Positions 63,056 through 64,000 of a stretch of 64,000 nt of DNA are shown piece after piece; the first letter of the stretch is position 1, and each line of letters begins with the position of its first letter. The notes under the pieces were generated by a model. That model had not been told where the DNA came from and made no database searches. It saw only the letters and a program-made list of their open reading frames with translations. The translations under genes and the position numbers were made by a program. This DNA comes from CBFHOS01 sp965657645 (GTDB lineage: Bacteria; Pseudomonadota; Alphaproteobacteria; Puniceispirillales; Puniceispirillaceae): the NCBI GenBank assembly GCA_965657645.1, contig CBFHOS010000009.1:3328-67327 (forward strand), given 5' to 3'.

Positions 63056-64000
63056 GCCTTATCCCGCAATGAAAGCACTTTTTCCATGATTTCGCGTGCG
63101 ACAGGCGCCGCCATGCTAGAGCCACTGCCGCCATGCTCAACCACTACGGATATCGCATATCGGGGGTTACGCACCGGTGCATAAGCAACAAACAGAGCGT
63201 GGTCACGCTCTTTCCAAGGGCGGTCGATATTTTTGACGATACCGGCTTCACGTTGTTCTTTGGTAATCCGGCGCACCTGAACAGTGCCGGTTTTACCATC
63301 CATCCCGCCATATTTCCTGCTTAGGTTATAATTCCGCGCTGTTCCGAGTTCACCATGGGTAACGGCATGCATGCCTTTGCGAATAATGCGGAGCGCACTT
63401 TGCGAGATATTCAATGGCTCGAACTGGGGCGCCCCCTCCCCCACGCGCAAGGTTGGTGACACCGCCTCACTGCCGTTTGCGATCCGCGCTGTCATCACCG
63501 CTAATTGTAACGGCGTTGCTAGCACATAGCCCTGACCAATCGCCGCGACCACGGTTTCACCCGGCGCACAGCGCACTCCCAAAGTTGCCAATTTCCACTC
63601 ATGGCTAGGGATAATGCCCCTTTTCTCACCCGGAATATCAATTCCGGTAACAGCGCCCAACCCAAGCCTTTCAGCCATATTCTTGATCCGCTGGATACCA
63701 GTTTTCAAAGCCACTTCATAGAAATAAACGTCACAAGACTGGGCCAAGCCTTGGACGATATTCATTTTCCCGTGACCATCTTCACGCCAGCAATGGAATG
63801 TCGCGTTACCCAGCTCCATACTGCCACTGCAATGATACGAGGTCTTTTCGTTGATAATGCCAGCCTCAAGCGCGGCCAGACCAACAACCATCTTAAAGGT
63901 TGAACCGGGCGCATACATTCCGGAGGTTGCGCGGTTCAATAGTGGATTGCGCGGATGCTCGTTTAGCCGCCGCCATTCTCTGGTCAGCAGTTTCTCGGTA
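63052..64000 (-). CDS. mrdA: Penicillin-binding protein 2 (C-terminal part, cut by window end)
   Basis: The frame is open to the last base and continues outside the window; 316 codons are visible. The transpeptidase active serine lies in PGSTFKMVV (S-x-x-K), the second motif region includes SCDVYFYEVA, and the third motif is DGKTGTVQ. It ends with the conserved GSSMAAPVAREIM segment. PBP2 is the elongasome transpeptidase that works with RodA. The 4-base overlap with rodA is typical. Confidence 0.94.
   Translation of the reverse strand, partial: TEKLLTREWRRLNEHPRNPLLNRATSGMYAPGSTFKMVVGLAALEAGIINEKTSYHCSGSMELGNATFHCWREDGHGKMNIVQGLAQSCDVYFYEVALKTGIQRIKNMAERLGLGAVTGIDIPGEKRGIIPSHEWKLATLGVRCAPGETVVAAIGQGYVLATPLQLAVMTARIANGSEAVSPTLRVGEGAPQFEPLNISQSALRIIRKGMHAVTHGELGTARNYNLSRKYGGMDGKTGTVQVRRITKEQREAGIVKNIDRPWKERDHALFVAYAPVRNPRYAISVVVEHGGSGSSMAAPVAREIMEKVLSLRDKA

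Overview
The window is a dense, ordinary-looking piece of bacterial chromosome: about 65 protein genes, one tRNA, few gaps over 200 bases, and no insertion sequence, prophage, integrase or CRISPR array that I can see. Gene content and order point to an alphaproteobacterium: a RadA tail followed by cvpA-purF; purB-purC-purS-purQ-purL-bolA-grxD; gltX-cysS-cimA-trmJ-rpsD; a class II DAHP synthase; rodA after mrdA. The moderate base composition, the marine-style metabolism and the compact layout resemble the SAR116 group (Puniceispirillum-like). That placement is inference from memory and was not tested by a search.

Layout. 1-3 kb: end of radA, cvpA, purF and an SDR enzyme. 3-11 kb: mnmC, cfa, a YcgN-type Cys-cluster protein with a previously unlisted 59-residue membrane peptide, a glutathione transferase, a flavin reductase-like protein, an HD hydrolase, small proteins of unknown role and tRNA-Leu(UAA). 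11-17.7 kb: a tartrate/D-malate-type dehydrogenase, a secreted protein of unknown function, a rhomboid protease, a MoaB/CinA-type protein, map and radC. 17.7-24.8 kb: de novo purine genes, then bolA and the CGFS glutaredoxin grxD. 24.8-33.7 kb: a leftward translation and NAD block (pncB-like, nadE, gltX, cysS, cimA, trmJ, rpsD). 33.8-47.5 kb: class II DAHP synthase, glutathione reductase, acetoacetyl-CoA synthetase, an EamA exporter, a cytochrome c'/cytochrome b pair, an AlkA-type glycosylase, an SRAP protein, Sua5, a GlcD-type oxidase and a DUF924 protein. 47.5-64 kb: envelope genes (two glycosyltransferases, lptD, glmS, glmU, hldE, an SbmA/BacA-type transporter, rodA, mrdA) with a LysE exporter, a GNAT, a DUF805 protein, an exported MsrA and a secreted seven-repeat protein between them.

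How the genes work together. Purine synthesis is represented by purF, purB, purC and the three-part FGAM synthase PurS/PurQ/PurL. GlmS and GlmU supply UDP-GlcNAc for peptidoglycan and lipid A. HldE and a GT9 transferase imply heptose in the LPS, and LptD places LPS in the outer membrane. RodA and PBP2 build the lateral wall. The PncB-like protein and NadE form the two ends of nicotinate-to-NAD salvage.

What stands out. (1) At least a dozen short tandem arrays with 9-20 bp units, each with its own sequence, sit mostly in intergenic gaps. Several run through a stop codon, so copy-number or single-base slippage would rewrite a protein C-terminus; the cytochrome b gene at 41.8 kb and the GNAT at 24.3 kb are the clearest cases. 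(2) A secreted protein at 54.7-55.4 kb consists of seven 29-residue repeats, each with a conserved W-x-C-x10-C core. (3) lptD stands away from its usual alphaproteobacterial neighbours. I found no obvious new defence, mobile or biosynthetic system. Promoters could not be assigned with confidence.
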